Assembly (NCBI GenBank): GCA_907165065.1
Contig: OU015525.1
Location: 44,436,037 to 44,500,036 of the forward strand
Length of the DNA stretch: 64,000 bases
Direction of reading: 5' to 3'
Source of the DNA: Caprimulgus europaeus
Taxonomy: Eukaryota; Chordata; Aves; Caprimulgiformes; Caprimulgidae
The position numbers and the translations under genes are program-made. Positions 24,601-35,951 of this stretch are shown piece by piece. Within the stretch, counting starts at the first letter, position 1. Each line of letters starts with the position of its first letter. The notes under the pieces are model-generated. The model saw nothing but the letters and a program-made list of their open reading frames with translations. It was not told the origin of the DNA and did not search any database.

Positions 24601-27600
24601 GGCTTTCTTTAGCTCCAAGATGATCCGCAGACCCCTCTGCAGAAACATTTAATAGCCATTTAGATTCTTCTGGTCCATGGCTATTCTTATTCTGAAGCAC
24701 AAATCGCATTCAGAAGCTCTTGTTTTTCAGGTGTTGAAAATCACAGGAGAAGCTGAAAAACAAAGATGATAAGTAATCTAGTGCTATTACCTCTCTTCAA
24801 ACACCATATTTATCTTTTAGGCAGGAAAAAAATGAAGCATGAGACATCAGTGAACCAAGACCCTTTACCTCTCAGAGAAGATTACATGGGAATTCAGATG
24901 TCCTGGTATAATTCACAGATTCCTGAGTTCACAAGAACAGCAGCAAAAGAGGAAAATTGTTCCATATCCTGTAGAGAGGAAATGAAAGGTATCGGGAAGA
25001 GAAGAATGTGCTGTGTGGTGCGAAAATGCGGTTTTGATTCCTGATGCTAAACATCTGCCATATTTTTGTGTGGAATCACTTGACTTAGTGAGAGAATAGC
25101 ATCTTCAGGATTGTGCAAAGCCTATTCCAGACTCAAGCTGTCTGAATTGGCAGCTGTGGGAACACCCACAGGAAGCATGGGACCCTGGAAGAAAAAGTGT
25201 AGGAGTACATCCTGTGGGGATAGATAAAAGTCAGAGCCGGGCTATGGGAACCTCTTCAGAACAAACATGCAAATACAGTTTCGCAAGTCAAAGTCCCAAC
25301 TGTTTGTTTAGGGATTTTTTTGTTATTTGTTGGTTTTATTTGTCTTTCACAGAACAGAAACAGAAAAAGGATCTCAGAAAAAAAAAGATGAATGAAATCA
25401 AAACTTTAGATGTTTTCTTTATTGTTTGGTGTGAGTTCATGTGTTTCGTATGCAGCAGTACAGCTTGCTGCTTCTGCCTTGCAATAGAAGAATACTATAA
25501 TATACCTATTTCTGGCATTTCTCACCGAGTCTGATAGTCTGTCTCCACAGACAGCTGACAAGAGCAGTGCTAGAGCAGAGCTGCCCATAATTTCTCACTG
25601 TCACCATTTCATGGAGAAATGCTTCCTCTCACCCATATGAAATCTTACAGTTATCAGCTATGAAATTGTTCATGAGGAGTAGTAACAATGGGAAAGAATT
25701 TAATCCATTTCTTAATTATTAAGTGCTCCCAGTCACAGAAATCAAGTAGAAATCATGCAAACAGATGGCTCCCCATGAATACCAACAGGTGACCAAGAAA
25801 CCCTCTGCCACAAGAACACATGATCCCTTGTACTCCCATTGTCACGGTAATGTGTTCATCTTTCTTCTTACCTTTATATGCCCTGTTGAATAAAGCTAGG
25901 TGGATTTATTTTTACCTTACCTGGATGATATTTTCATTTATTATTTGTGCTCAATATTTTTCTCAGTCTTTCAGCCAACTTTCTGTTATTTGTAAAAATG
26001 ATATCCTGCAAAATTGATGCCCACAGATTGATTACACATTGTGTCAATTATTATTTCCTTTTGTTTCTGAATTTTCCTAATTCCTATATCACTGGGAAGG
26101 TTGAAACGGAGCTTTAAGTTGGCTTTCTGCCTACTATTTATTATTTCTAGTGTGACACATGCTATACATTCTCTTGTTTTTACTTTCCTGAGTAAATCTT
26201 TTCAATTTCTTCCTACAAGGAATATATTCTCTGTAGTTCTCTGATACTTTCACTGCTTTCCTGGAGTTTGCTTCCAGTCTGTATTGCTTTCTTTTTAGAT
26301 GGGTTTACTAAAACCAAATGCAATAATCAAAATGAGGACATGGCATCTTAGATGCAACATGTAATACTCCCCATGTGATTGTCTACCCACTTCTAACATG
26401 CAGTCTAATAAGTCATTTTTTTCTGTCACACACCCAGAACAGATATTCACTGTGTTGTCCATGATGACTCCAAGGTCCTCTTGTTTCCCGGGAGGTTACT
26501 ACTACATTCAGAATCCATTCATATGAAAGAATAATTTAAAGTGAATTTCCATGTCCTTCTGTTGTTAGTTTCTTAAAAAAAAAAAAAAAAGGAAGAAGAA
26601 AGAAATAAAGAAACAAATTAACCACCAGCTCAGTAGAAGTTTAAAGAAGTAAACATTTTACAAGTTATCATGCCGTGTGGAGAATTGGTGACCATCTCTC
26701 AAGGCTCCTTTTGATTCCCCAAATGTTGATGGGAAATATTCTGGAGGCACAAATAGACTGCAGATGTTGAAGAATACATCTTAGAATTCTGCTGAACATA
26801 TTACCCTACTGGGAGGCTGTTTCAAGTCTCCAGGGACATTCCTTTGAGAGCCCAGCTGATTGTCTCATATTGAAACAACATGTCCAAGATACATTCCAAG
26901 TAAAAGAAAATAGAACAGGGGTACTCTGACCAAATATAAATCATGAGGCTAAAGGGCAGTTTATCTTCCTTCATTCTACCATTCCTTTTCTCCCCCAATG
27001 AATACTCCCCCCAGGGAAACAGACCACTGGGTAAATGACTGCCAAACATGATGACTCAGGCATTAGGCACTGTCCCCAAGTGCTTCACAGATGGTGTCTG
27101 GATGGGAAACCCAGAGCTTTCGGCACCATAAGCCTTGCTACTTTTTTTTCTCTTTTTATTTTTTTTATATCCACTGCAGCAGTACTTCTGATCTCATGTC
27201 AAGCCCTTACAGCACTGTTGCCCCCCACAATGAATTCTGATCCTGACCTTATAACAGCCGATGTCATTGGCACATAAAAAAGATAGGAGAGAAATCCAAG
27301 CAGTCCTAGGGGAGTGGGAAAACCAAAGCTGAAATAAACACATTACTTAAAATATTATATTGTGTCTAATTGAAAAAAAAAAATACTAGCATATATTTAA
27401 AAGGAAAAGAGTCTGCTGTAAAAGACAGTCATACTGTGAAGTACGGTACATTAGCACAATTGCATAATAGTAGGTACTATGAGAGAAAATGTTCTCTGTA
27501 CAGTTTTTATTGGTCTGCTTCTTTTTGTGGAATCCTGATTGTTTCAGTAAAATCCTGATCCTTTCAGTTTGCTTTATGTTCCCAAAGCTAGCACATCTTG

Positions 27601-27836
27601 GGATGCACATCTGGACATGGGCAAGCCTGAAAGTAATGGCATATTTCTGTGCTTCTCCAGTACCGCATGTTCACACTAGACACTGGAAGAGTCCTCTGTG
27701 AAAAAAAACCCAGCTATTTTTCCTCCCATGAAGAGAAGCTCAAGAAAAGCCCTGTAAAGGCCTGCAGATTATGCACAATGAATCAAGCTATCACAACCGT
27801 AAACAAAACTTATCATGGGAAATGTGAAATAGCCTT
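24601..27836. other. Noncoding stretch, A/T tracts
   Basis: Unique AT-rich DNA with an A-run near 26575-26590 and T-rich tracts near 27141-27167. A polypyrimidine tract followed by CACAG near 25320-25350 looks like a splice acceptor, but no coding exon follows. No RNA gene or mobile element was identified. Confidence 0.6.
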
Positions 27837-27837
27837 T

Positions 27838-27890
27838 CCTCTCTCACTCTCCCTCTCTCACGCATACACACGCTCACACACATACAAACC
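27838..27890. repeat. (CT)n/(CA)n compound microsatellite
   Basis: CTCTCA/CCCTCTCTCA units run into ACACACGCTCACACACA. It is imperfect, as expected for an ageing dinucleotide repeat. Confidence 0.75.
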
Positions 27891-27950
27891 CAGCTGCAAA
27901 GGATAAAAAAGGAGGAATTGCACATTGAGAAGAACCAGGTCCAGCACATA

Positions 27951-27991
27951 TTTTCTTCTTCCTCTTCTTCCTCTCTTTTTTTTTTTTTTTT
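27951..27991. repeat. Pyrimidine tract, CTT-rich then T16
   Basis: TTTTCTTCTTCCTCTTCTTC followed by CTCTC and a long T run. It is followed by GAAGG rather than AG|exon, so it does not look like a splice acceptor tract. Confidence 0.75.
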
Positions 27992-28024
27992 GAAGGTTTA
28001 CCACCAGTATCATCCATTAAAAAA

Positions 28025-28345
28025 ACAAAAGGAATTTGTTTACTTCAACTGGAGGGGAGAAATAACTCCATAATTTTTTGTGTGTTTTATTATGTTTCAA
28101 AGATTATGGAGCAATTAATTGAATTTCGATTTACACAAATTCAGCTCAGTAGCAATTCCATTTAAATCAATGCAGTTATTTGAGCATGTGTATAAAAGAG
28201 AGAAGATTCAGACATTTTGCTTCCAGATTCAAAGTAAAAGGTGCCAGAATTAAAAGCAGCAACTCTTAGGTCAGCCGATTTCTCTGTTATTTAAGAAGGA
28301 GCCCCTGATAAAAAATGATAGCAGTATGCAGAGCCAATCTCCCTG
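28025..28345. promoter_or_regulatory. Candidate conserved noncoding element
   Basis: The block contains TTCAAAG (28096-28102, TCF/LEF-like), the perfect palindrome CAATTAATTG (28112-28121, homeodomain-like) and TATAAAAG (28191-28198), with AATTAAAAG and TTAAATCAATG words close by. It is unique and sits directly after two simple repeats. Density of TAAT/ATTA cores suggests a developmental enhancer. The TATA-like word has no initiator or GC-rich context I can defend, so no promoter is called. Confidence 0.3.
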
Positions 28346-28974
28346 AGCTTTGGGTTTTACAAGCTGCATGAACTCTTGTAGCACTCTGCCTGGGGGACTG
28401 AGCCAGGGTTAGAGACAGTGACCACCGCGAGGTTCCTTACTTGGAGACAGTCACTTGTTGGGATGCTTCAGAGTCATTACACCTGGAAACAGCCAGTTGG
28501 TGAACCACTACAGAACCAGTGGTGCAAATCAGCAGAAAACCAGCCAGGTTTCTAAAATGTGCCTGGCAGGCAGTTTTCAAGCCTTGCCTGGTTTTGGAAG
28601 GAACTTTGTCAAAATTGGACCCTCTCCACAAAGTGCTTTGATGTTGATGAATCGGTAAATTCCAACGAAAACTTGTTTAGTCAGAATTTTTCTGACCAGC
28701 TCTACTTCCTCCTTCTGCCAAGTCTATTTACTAATTCTCAAACTTTCAGTGTGGCTCCAGGCGAAGGTTTCCTGCGGGGACCATCACAGCTGCAGAGCCC
28801 TGTGCTCAGGGGTGTGCAGGCACAGCTGAACACAAGCACTCACCCACTGGGGACCTCCCCTCACATGTCCCCATGGGAGAGCAACGCCAGGCAGCAGCAC
28901 AGCTCCCAGCCTCCCTCTCCATCCATGCCACAGCTCCATTCAGACCTATGTAGCTCAGGAGGCTTTGTCACAGT
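28346..28974. other. Noncoding stretch with a long spurious frame
   Basis: A 175-codon open frame begins here (28559-29086, plus strand). Its translation is Ser/Pro/Gln-rich with no domain, and its last third is made from the MIR-like repeat at 28975-29092. It is therefore rejected as a gene. Nothing else was recognised. Confidence 0.55.
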
Positions 28975-29092
28975 GACTGAAATACCAGTTTTACACCCCC
29001 GTTTTACAGTCGGAGAAACTGAAGCACAGAGAAATAACCAGTTAGGGAGTGGCACAGCAGCATTAAAAGTGGACTCCCACTCCTGATCCTTG
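28975..29092 (-). mobile_element. MIR-like SINE fragment (ancient)
   Basis: CCGTTTTACAGTCGGAGAAA then CTGAAGCACAGAGA and AGTGGCACAGCAG, ending near GGACTCCCACTCCTGATCC, follow the reverse complement of the MIR consensus ('cccattttacagatgaggaaactgaggcacagagagg...agtggcagagc...'). The order and spacing agree over about 100 bp. MIR-type tRNA-derived SINEs are ancient and found across amniotes. The subfamily cannot be set by eye. Confidence 0.65.
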
Positions 29093-29850
29093 GGCCCCAC
29101 ATGGAATCCAAAAGTCAGTAACATCTATTCACACATTTAGATTCGGAGCTACTGCTGTGAACTTGCGTCCAGCATGGGTGTGGGTAAGCCTGTGTGTAAA
29201 ATGGGGAGGGAGGCTGGGAGAGAATAGGCCAAGATTGTCCTAAACCGTTTCCATCCCAGGCTTGCAAAAACAATGTATTGCGCTGAGACGAGGTGTTATT
29301 GTCTGCTTTAAAGTGTACCCTCCCTTTCAAGTTTTTCTTTCTTAATAAAGTATCTGAGGTCATGCTATTGTCATTAGAGCTTGGCGAGTGCTCAGCAGCT
29401 GTCACCGTGGCAGCAGGAGTGTGCCTGGTGCCAGTCCCCTTTGTCACGACAGCCGCAGCAATGTAAGGAGAAGGGCCTTGCAGGATGCAGGACAATACTG
29501 GGAAGGAAAAGGAGGGAATCCTCGACCTTGGGCCAGGGCCTGGTGGCAGACTATTGAACCCTGCGCGTCTCGACAAACCACAAGGCGTAAAAATTCTTGG
29601 AAGCTGCAAAGGTTGCAAGTGAAAACAAAAGATTCTATCGTGTAGGAAATAGAACAAAACGCAGAGAAATTTGTTTTGTTTTCAGAGATAAAATAAGCAA
29701 ATAACACTCTGCTAGGGTCAGGAGTGCTGCACCCTGCATGCAGCACTGACAGCGGGGAGGAGGGCAGAAAAGCTGGAGTGAATCTGGAAGCAGGTAGGAA
29801 AGTGCTCCGTAGCTTTCCTCATCTTGCAGTGCCGTCAAGGGACTCCCGCA
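29093..29850. other. Noncoding stretch, locally CpG-enriched
   Basis: About ten CpG dinucleotides fall between 29385 and 29640 (for example in GCCGCAGC and CTGCGCGTCTCGAC), more than in the flanks. A 180-codon frame on the minus strand (29115-29657) has a Pro/Ser-rich translation without domains and is rejected. The segment 29330-29480 is unique and could be a CNE, but motif support is thin. Confidence 0.5.
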
Positions 29851-30010
29851 CGAAAAAAAAGATGATGACGCTCTCTACTAGCATCTAACACATAAAATCA
29901 TCTATCCAAACAAAACCCTGATGATGTAATACAATCAAATAACTGTCTTTTGAGCCCATATTTGAGGCAACTGATAAAAGCAAATGAATCACTGCTCCTG
30001 AGCTTTGCCG
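29851..30010. promoter_or_regulatory. Weak candidate conserved noncoding element
   Basis: Unique block with GATGATGACG, CTGATGATGTAATACAATCA and ATGAATCACTG words. These resemble AP-1/CREB-like and bZIP half-sites mixed with homeodomain cores. Only motif content supports the call. Confidence 0.2.
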
Positions 30011-31975
30011 GTTCGTGATCAGAAAAGGCCAGTGTGGGATAACTAGCACCAATGTCCTTACACTTCAGTTACAGCAAAATTAAAGCCTGCACCCCTAAGT
30101 GGCTACAGGAACAGACACTGAGGATGGTGTTATTGGTCCATGTAGACTTGTTAACTTAATAAATGTTTCACAGATGACATGAAGTATTTTGTCCCCTTTT
30201 TTATTTGTGTTTATATCTGCAACACCCAGAAAAGTGGCCTTGACTGGGAGCTGCTTAGCTATTTCTTTCCTGCTTGCTTGTGATCTGAAGACCCACTCCA
30301 GAAATACCAGCAACCCACACCTAGTAATCAGTGCTGCCTCTTTTGCACCAGAGATCCCAAGGTGCTCTGTGTGCGCAACTTTCACAACTTTGTGGGTGTT
30401 CCTTTAGGACAGGAAGTGAAGAAATAAATCACATCCCAGTGGAATCACCAGTGGAGCTCTGGGCTGGTGGGATACTACCCAGGCTCCAATTTGGCTGGAA
30501 TGCCTGGGCCAGCACCCATGTACTTTGAAAAATACTGTGGCATTTTGAATGACCGCAAGTGGCCAGAACCTCAGCTTTATTCCTTATCCAAAAGAAAAAC
30601 ACCTTTTGGAGCAGAACAGTCCAGCAGGACTCACAGTGCCACCTGCTGAAGCACCAGGGCTGCTCAGGGCGGCAGCCGGCATCTCTCCAAGAGGCCAGGG
30701 AAGGCCTGGCTCCATGGCCATTGCAGCCAGCCTGATATTAGCACCAGCTTCTCCTGCTTGATTTCCTACATGTGAAAAACTTCTCTTGGAAAAAAAAAAG
30801 TGCACCTTGATAGATGTGGGGGAGACACAGGGTGCTGTGGCACTGGTGGAAGGCAGCAAGGGGTCAGGTTTTGTGACATAAGAAAGATACTTGCCGTTCA
30901 GCAAAGCTTTGGGTCACAGCAGTCTGTGCCAGCAGCTGGGCTGGGTATTACCCTGAGACAATACAACTTGTTCCTTTTCTTTCTCAGTAATTTCACAGCT
31001 TCCAGCCCTGCTGGAGTCCTTTGCTCCACTCCTCCTCATGCTCTAGTCTGTGGATCCATTGAAAAAAGATGCTAGTAAAGCTCCCTCATACTTAAAAGAG
31101 GTCAGTTAATTGCAACAGACTAAGGACACATCTTTTAACCAGCTCCTTTTGCCTTTTTTCCATCCTCTCCCCTGTCAGTATGGGACTGCAAGTAGCTAAG
31201 ACCTAAAAAAAAAAGGTGCATCAGATACAGTCCCCCTCCCTATAGTGTTGCATAGTCAGTCACTTTGTCCTGGGAGCTCACATCCAGTAATAGACAGGAC
31301 AGACCCACGTATTCCCCAACAGCAGGTGCATTATTTCCCTGAGCTATTTCCGTCATAACAGCTCCCATGCAGACTGTCCCTCTCTAGTGTGATACCACTA
31401 TCTGAAATGATACAAAGCATCCAAAGAGGGAGAGAGTGTCCATGGTGTGTTCAATAACAGAGAGGAATGACGCCAGGATGTGAATAAACAGGGCTGGTTT
31501 TGTCTAGGCTCAGGTATTGGAAGCCTTTGAGAGACCATGATAAAACCTCAGAAATGAAGCAGGAAGGTAAACATATAGTAACTGCCCCATGAGGGTAAGC
31601 AAATCGCATGGATGATCTACAGAATAAACTGGTGCGGGGAAAAGGGAGATCCAGTTGGTGGGCAGCAGAGACATTGCATAGTCTGAAATGACTTGGGGAA
31701 CATGTGCGTGGCATGTATTTCTCTAGGCATGCCTACAGCAAAGAGGTTCATGTGGTACTCACAAATCACATCTCTTCCTTTGTACCTCGTTTAACCTTAT
31801 TTATGCCTACCCTCTGTTCCATTTTTTTTTCACATTACTAGTAAAAAAGAAGAGAAAAAAAATCTGGTTTTTGGCTGCTCATAAACTCTTCTACAACCTT
31901 TCTGTAGAGAAGAAACAGAAGGGGGGAGGGACGAGCAAATGTGGCATTGGCTCTGTGACTGTGGTTTTTGTTTCC
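30011..31975. other. Noncoding stretch, nothing recognised
   Basis: Mixed-GC unique sequence. Several frames of 60-106 codons overlap on both strands near 30.1-31.1 kb with no domains. A 'GAGATCCCAAGGTGCTCTG' phrase near 30350 hints at old repeat sequence but cannot be assigned. Confidence 0.55.
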
Positions 31976-32095
31976 ATAAACCTTAGAGCACAAGAATGCA
32001 TGAGATATTTACACAAATCTTTCCACAATTCCTGTGGCCTTTGGGAGCATTGCATTTGCATGACTTCACCACTGTGGCTGGTTTGTGCTTTCTCA
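31976..32095. promoter_or_regulatory. Weak candidate conserved element with octamer motif
   Basis: A perfect octamer site ATTTGCAT (POU/OCT type) lies at 32054-32061, preceded by TTTCCACAATTCC and followed by TGACTTCACC. Flanks are unique. A single octamer is expected by chance in a 64 kb window, so confidence is low. Confidence 0.2.
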
Positions 32096-33513
32096 GCAGC
32101 ATTGCCTGCAACAGGGAGCAATCCTGGCCATTCCCAGTAGTTCTCCCTCTCCCACCCTCAGATACAATCACATTAGTGCATGTTTAATACAAGCTACATT
32201 AATGCAGGAGTTCCTGTCCTGCTGGTTGTCCAGTTTCCCAGGAATGGTACAGGAAGTTTCCCAATTCATCTCGTAAATACAAAAAGAGAAAAATGTTATA
32301 GTCAGAGAAAGTGTTGGTCATTTAGATCTTGAGGGAGATAACCAAGGGATATGAGAGGGAGGAGGATGCTTCTGAAAGGTTACTGAAGTGAAGTAGAAGT
32401 AAGCTGGTCAGACACGAAGGAAAAGTAAGTTGGTCAAATCCATACAGAAAAATACAAAACAGTCCAGCTTTTGCATCAACAATTCACCTTAGGCCTACTT
32501 GCCCTGCATCACAGGATGGTGGGGAGCTGAGTGCCATAGAGACAGTGTGGATAGGCTACTGAATAAACAACTTGGCTACTGGGGCTCTGTCCTCTGCTGT
32601 CCTAATCAGGAACTTCCAACAATTACTTTGGTCTGTCTATACCTCATTTTCTCAATCTAATGAAGGGACGTTGCTCAACCTTTGCAAAAGACTTTCAGTC
32701 AGTGCACAAAAAGTGCCGTGTTGGGCTTTTTTTTCACCGAATGGGAATACCAGGTCACTCAATGCACAGGCTGTCAGTTGGCAAAACAAAGCCACGATGT
32801 CTACAAGGCGAGGCGGTCTTGCCCATTCTCACTAATGCAGCTGTGACCATTTGGCTGTGGCAGCCCTGGCTTCTCCAGTGCTAGTAGCTGTCTTTAAAAG
32901 GGAGGTTGGAAACTGAGTGTTTGTTCTGGAGGATTTGAGGCAGGAGGCTAGTGAACAAGAGCATATGCCACAACGAGTAAGTCTCAGGACTATTGCTGTG
33001 GACCTTACAAGGCAGCCAGGTTGCTTGAAACCGTGTTCAAAGCTGTGCCGCATCTCTCTTCCCCGCTCTGGCTGAGCCTGCGGGAGATCCAGCCCAGAGG
33101 CAGAAGTAATAGCAGATTCATTTGCAGGAGTTTAACACTTGTTATCAGAACCAATGTGCAATGACATAAGGCAGAAGCAGAACCACAGACAGCTTGTAAA
33201 AATTCAGCTCGCAATTTTGTCCCTCGCAAGCGAATCCATAATTAAAACTGCAACTCTAGTCCATTGTACTTATCCAGCAGGAGTACTCACTCCCGCTACC
33301 GCTTGAGTCAGCAAATTTCTCTATTTACAGTAATCCTTTACTTTGTCTTTCTTTCATTATTATTGAAACAATTTTAAACTATGTAATGTCAGCCAAATGG
33401 TGTTTCAAATTATATTTTCCAGGAGAAAAAAAAAAAAAAAGAAGCCAGTTGAGTGTTCAGAAGGGAGCACTTAGTTATGTTCTAGTTCAGCCTGAGACAC
33501 TCTGGTGACTCTT
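32096..33513. other. Noncoding stretch, nothing recognised
   Basis: Unique sequence of mixed GC. Short overlapping frames lack domains. A poly(A) tract lies at about 33425-33440. Confidence 0.6.
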
Positions 33514-33614
33514 AGAAAGTGTTGAAATTACAGGTTCATGACGTACACAGTGTTGAAACACCATGTTACTGCAACACTTGGTCCAACACGAACTTAGAAT
33601 TTCAACACTTCCTA
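33514..33614. repeat. Nested inverted repeat, possible old MITE
   Basis: The outer arms are AGAAAGTGTTGAAATT (33514-33529) and AATTTCAACACTTCCT (33599-33614), which pair at 15 of 16 positions. Inside, AGTGTTGAAA recurs directly at 33549-33558, and CAACACTTGG at 33572-33581 is inverted. The core AGTGTTG therefore appears four times, twice in each direction, within 101 bp. I do not recognise the family. It could be the relic of a short palindromic DNA transposon or a locally grown palindrome. Confidence 0.5.
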
Positions 33615-35335
33615 GGTCTTTTGTAAAACCCCATAACTGACCAGAACAAATGTAAATTCCCAAAAAGGCAAAGCAATATGCTGTACAATAGCAAAGACTG
33701 GAAAACCCATTTAATTTCCAGTGCTGCTACCCTTACACAGGATAATAACTCTCAAAGTATGTTTAATTTGCAAAAAACCTGTAATCCAAGATTAGCTACT
33801 CTCACAGCAAGATACTGGTTTCAAGGCACAGCTGGTCTGATCCGATGTGGTAATATCTGTATTCTTCCAACTTGTTAACTTCTTTCTTGGTGTCACAAAA
33901 AATCCAACAGGAAAGTACCTGCCTCAGCCTATGCAAAGGATGTTCATCAGTGACCTCCAAAATATGCTGCCCTGGAGTTTAGCAGATACCATAATAACAA
34001 AACATTAAACACAGGGATAAAACCTTCTTGACCAAAGGGAAGCTGCAATTTAAAAACACAGCAAAATTTGATATTTAAAAATACACCATGGCATTATTTC
34101 AAAATACCATTTGTTATACAAGCAGGAGGCAGCAGAGGAGGCAGGATCATGGCTTGCACGGTGTTTGTTTTGAAGATGAGGAGAGTACAGGATTTGTGCT
34201 CGACCTCTTCACAGGTTACACTTAGCTCATTCAGTCTCATTTACAAAAGAAACAAGGAGTTCTCACTCAGGGGAGCTGCTGAGAAACGGCTTTATGCCTC
34301 GGCTCCTGTAAGCTGCTCGGATCAGGAGACTCCTACACCTGAAGCCAGCAGAGATGCAGCCACCTGAAGCGCTTGGCAGGACAGGGACACTTTGAGCAGA
34401 CAGAGGACAGTCCACGTGTGCCACCACTGAGGGACAGGGAAAAAGAACAAGTGAAACAAACCCTCAGCCTGAGAATCCACATGAAAGCCAGGTCTCGCGT
34501 GGAGGTTAAGTGGGACTGGTGGGGACACTGGCCTGCTGGAGGAACCCCACCGCTAGCATATGTCCACCTCAGCCCTTATGCAAAGCACCCTCCAAGAATG
34601 GAGATAAATTGGAGTTTTAACAATACATTTCCTTTTGTTTATCTGTCTCTGTTCTGAATATTGAATGTTAATTTCAGTAGTTGGGCAGTTGGGAAGGGGT
34701 AAAACAGAATAAACATGTTGTGTGTATTGCAGTGTAAATATATAGCCCCCTACACACCAGTTTGGGTTTCTCTGCATCAATCAAAGCTGGAATAACAGCA
34801 GAAACAGTAGTTTTGGTGTTGTATGCAACTAAAGTTCTTATTTATTTTTAGAGAACATAATTTCTTAAGATAGCAGAGACCTTACTTGGAAAATCATGAT
34901 AAATTATAATAGTTTCTCTTCTCTGCGACTTCTTACAGAAGCTGCTTTTTTTTGGACCATTGCAGTCAGTGTGCTGCATACTAGGAAGAAGGCACTTATG
35001 ATAGGATTTATTTGTAGCTGTGAGCCAAAATACATATTGCCTTAGACAAGAGTCAGTATTATCACAAAGAACCATGCTGTCTGGGGTTTAATGAAATTGG
35101 ACCTGGGTGTCAGATTTTAGCTTGGTAAAGTTAGCAGCTGGGATGAATTGGACCAGAAATGTGCTGTGTAACAGGATTTCACTGGAATTCTTGTGAAATT
35201 TTTTTTTTTTTAAAAAAAAGTATGTGGAATATGTCACGCTAACGGTTGACAATGTAACTGCAACACCAAACATTAAATAAATAAATTCCATACGTAACAC
35301 AGGCACAGAAAAACTTTTCAGGAAAGCGCCTCAGA
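33615..35335. other. Noncoding stretch, nothing recognised
   Basis: Unique sequence. Frames of 60-99 codons have no domains. A T12-A8 tract lies near 35200-35219. Nothing else is recognised before the CpG-enriched block that follows. Confidence 0.6.
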
Positions 35336-35800
35336 GCTGCGTAGCCTCGCGTCTATAAATCTCCATTAAATCAGTTTGAGTGGGGCGAGTGTTAGAGACA
35401 GAGCTGCCAGAAATAGCTCTTTTCCTGCAAGATGTAGAAAAGATTACAGCTGAGATTGAGACGTGGGGTGGAGAGGGAAAGGCGGGGAGGGGTGGCGGGG
35501 GGAAGAGAGGCAAAGGAGTTGAGCTGGAGGAGGCGGGGGAGCTGTGAAAGGCATCTCATAAAAGTCCCATTTGTTGGAAGGCTGCAGGAAGTGGAGGCAG
35601 CTTTGGCACACGTGTCCATGGTGCTAAATTAACTGTTAACACAAATAATCAAAGTGCAAGGCCCATCAAGCCGCTGGCGCCAGCAAAATGAGGGAGCGGC
35701 CAGGTCAGCGCTGCCTCTCGAGTGAGCCGGCGAGCAGGTGGAGACCAACCAGGGACTCGACAGGATGGAAGTGCTTACAGAGCACACTGACCCACTGACA
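35336..35800. promoter_or_regulatory. CpG- and G-rich block, best regulatory candidate
   Basis: About 17 CpG dinucleotides occur in roughly 430 bp, clearly above the surrounding CpG-poor DNA though below a classical CpG island (my hand estimate of observed/expected is near 0.5). It holds an E-box CACGTG (35609-35614), TTAACTGTTAAC (35629-35640) with the palindrome GTTAAC, a TCF/LEF-type ATCAAAG (35648-35654), GGCGCC (35676-35681) and CTCGAG (35717-35722). The stretch 35550-35690 has no repeat character and looks like a vertebrate enhancer core. A TATAAAT word at about 35354-35360 lies at its left edge. It could be an enhancer or a promoter/first exon of a noncoding transcript; no coding exon is visible. 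Confidence 0.4.
35465..35502 (+). other. Predicted G-quadruplex motif
   Basis: G runs at 35465-35468, 35475-35477, 35484-35487, 35489-35492 and 35497-35502 are separated by loops of 1-6 nt. This meets the usual G3+N1-7 rule with five runs. It lies inside the CpG-enriched block, where G-quadruplexes are often linked with active regulatory DNA. Confidence 0.7.
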
Positions 35801-35849
35801 GAGGAAAACACCGCTGCACTCCTGCTTTCCAGCTATTGTGTGCAGAGTG

Positions 35850-35951
35850 TCTTCTGTGTGTATTTTTATTTTGCATTTATTTATTTATTATATTTTATGT
35901 AATTTTTTTCTATTTTGTTTTATTTCTCTTTTTTTAATTATTTTTTTCCAG
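35850..35951. repeat. T-rich (TTTA/TTTT) low-complexity tract ending in TTTCCAG
   Basis: About 100 bp of TTTATT/TTTTATTTT units directly after the CpG-enriched block. It ends in a T-run and CCAG, which looks like a splice acceptor, but no coding exon follows. Confidence 0.7.

Noticed and set aside
25320-25534. Exon after a polypyrimidine-CACAG acceptor-like site
   Set aside because: The following frame encodes no recognisable protein and no donor pairs with it convincingly.
28185-28200. TATAAAAG as a promoter
   Set aside because: TATA-like words are frequent in AT-rich DNA and there is no initiator, CpG context or gene downstream.
28559-29086. 175-codon plus-strand open frame
   Set aside because: Low-complexity Ser/Pro/Gln-rich translation, no domain, and its C-terminal part is encoded by a MIR-like repeat.
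29115-29657. 180-codon minus-strand open frame, the longest in the window
   Set aside because: No domain or family resemblance; it sits in a locally GC-rich patch where chance frames are longer, and another frame is open on the opposite strand.
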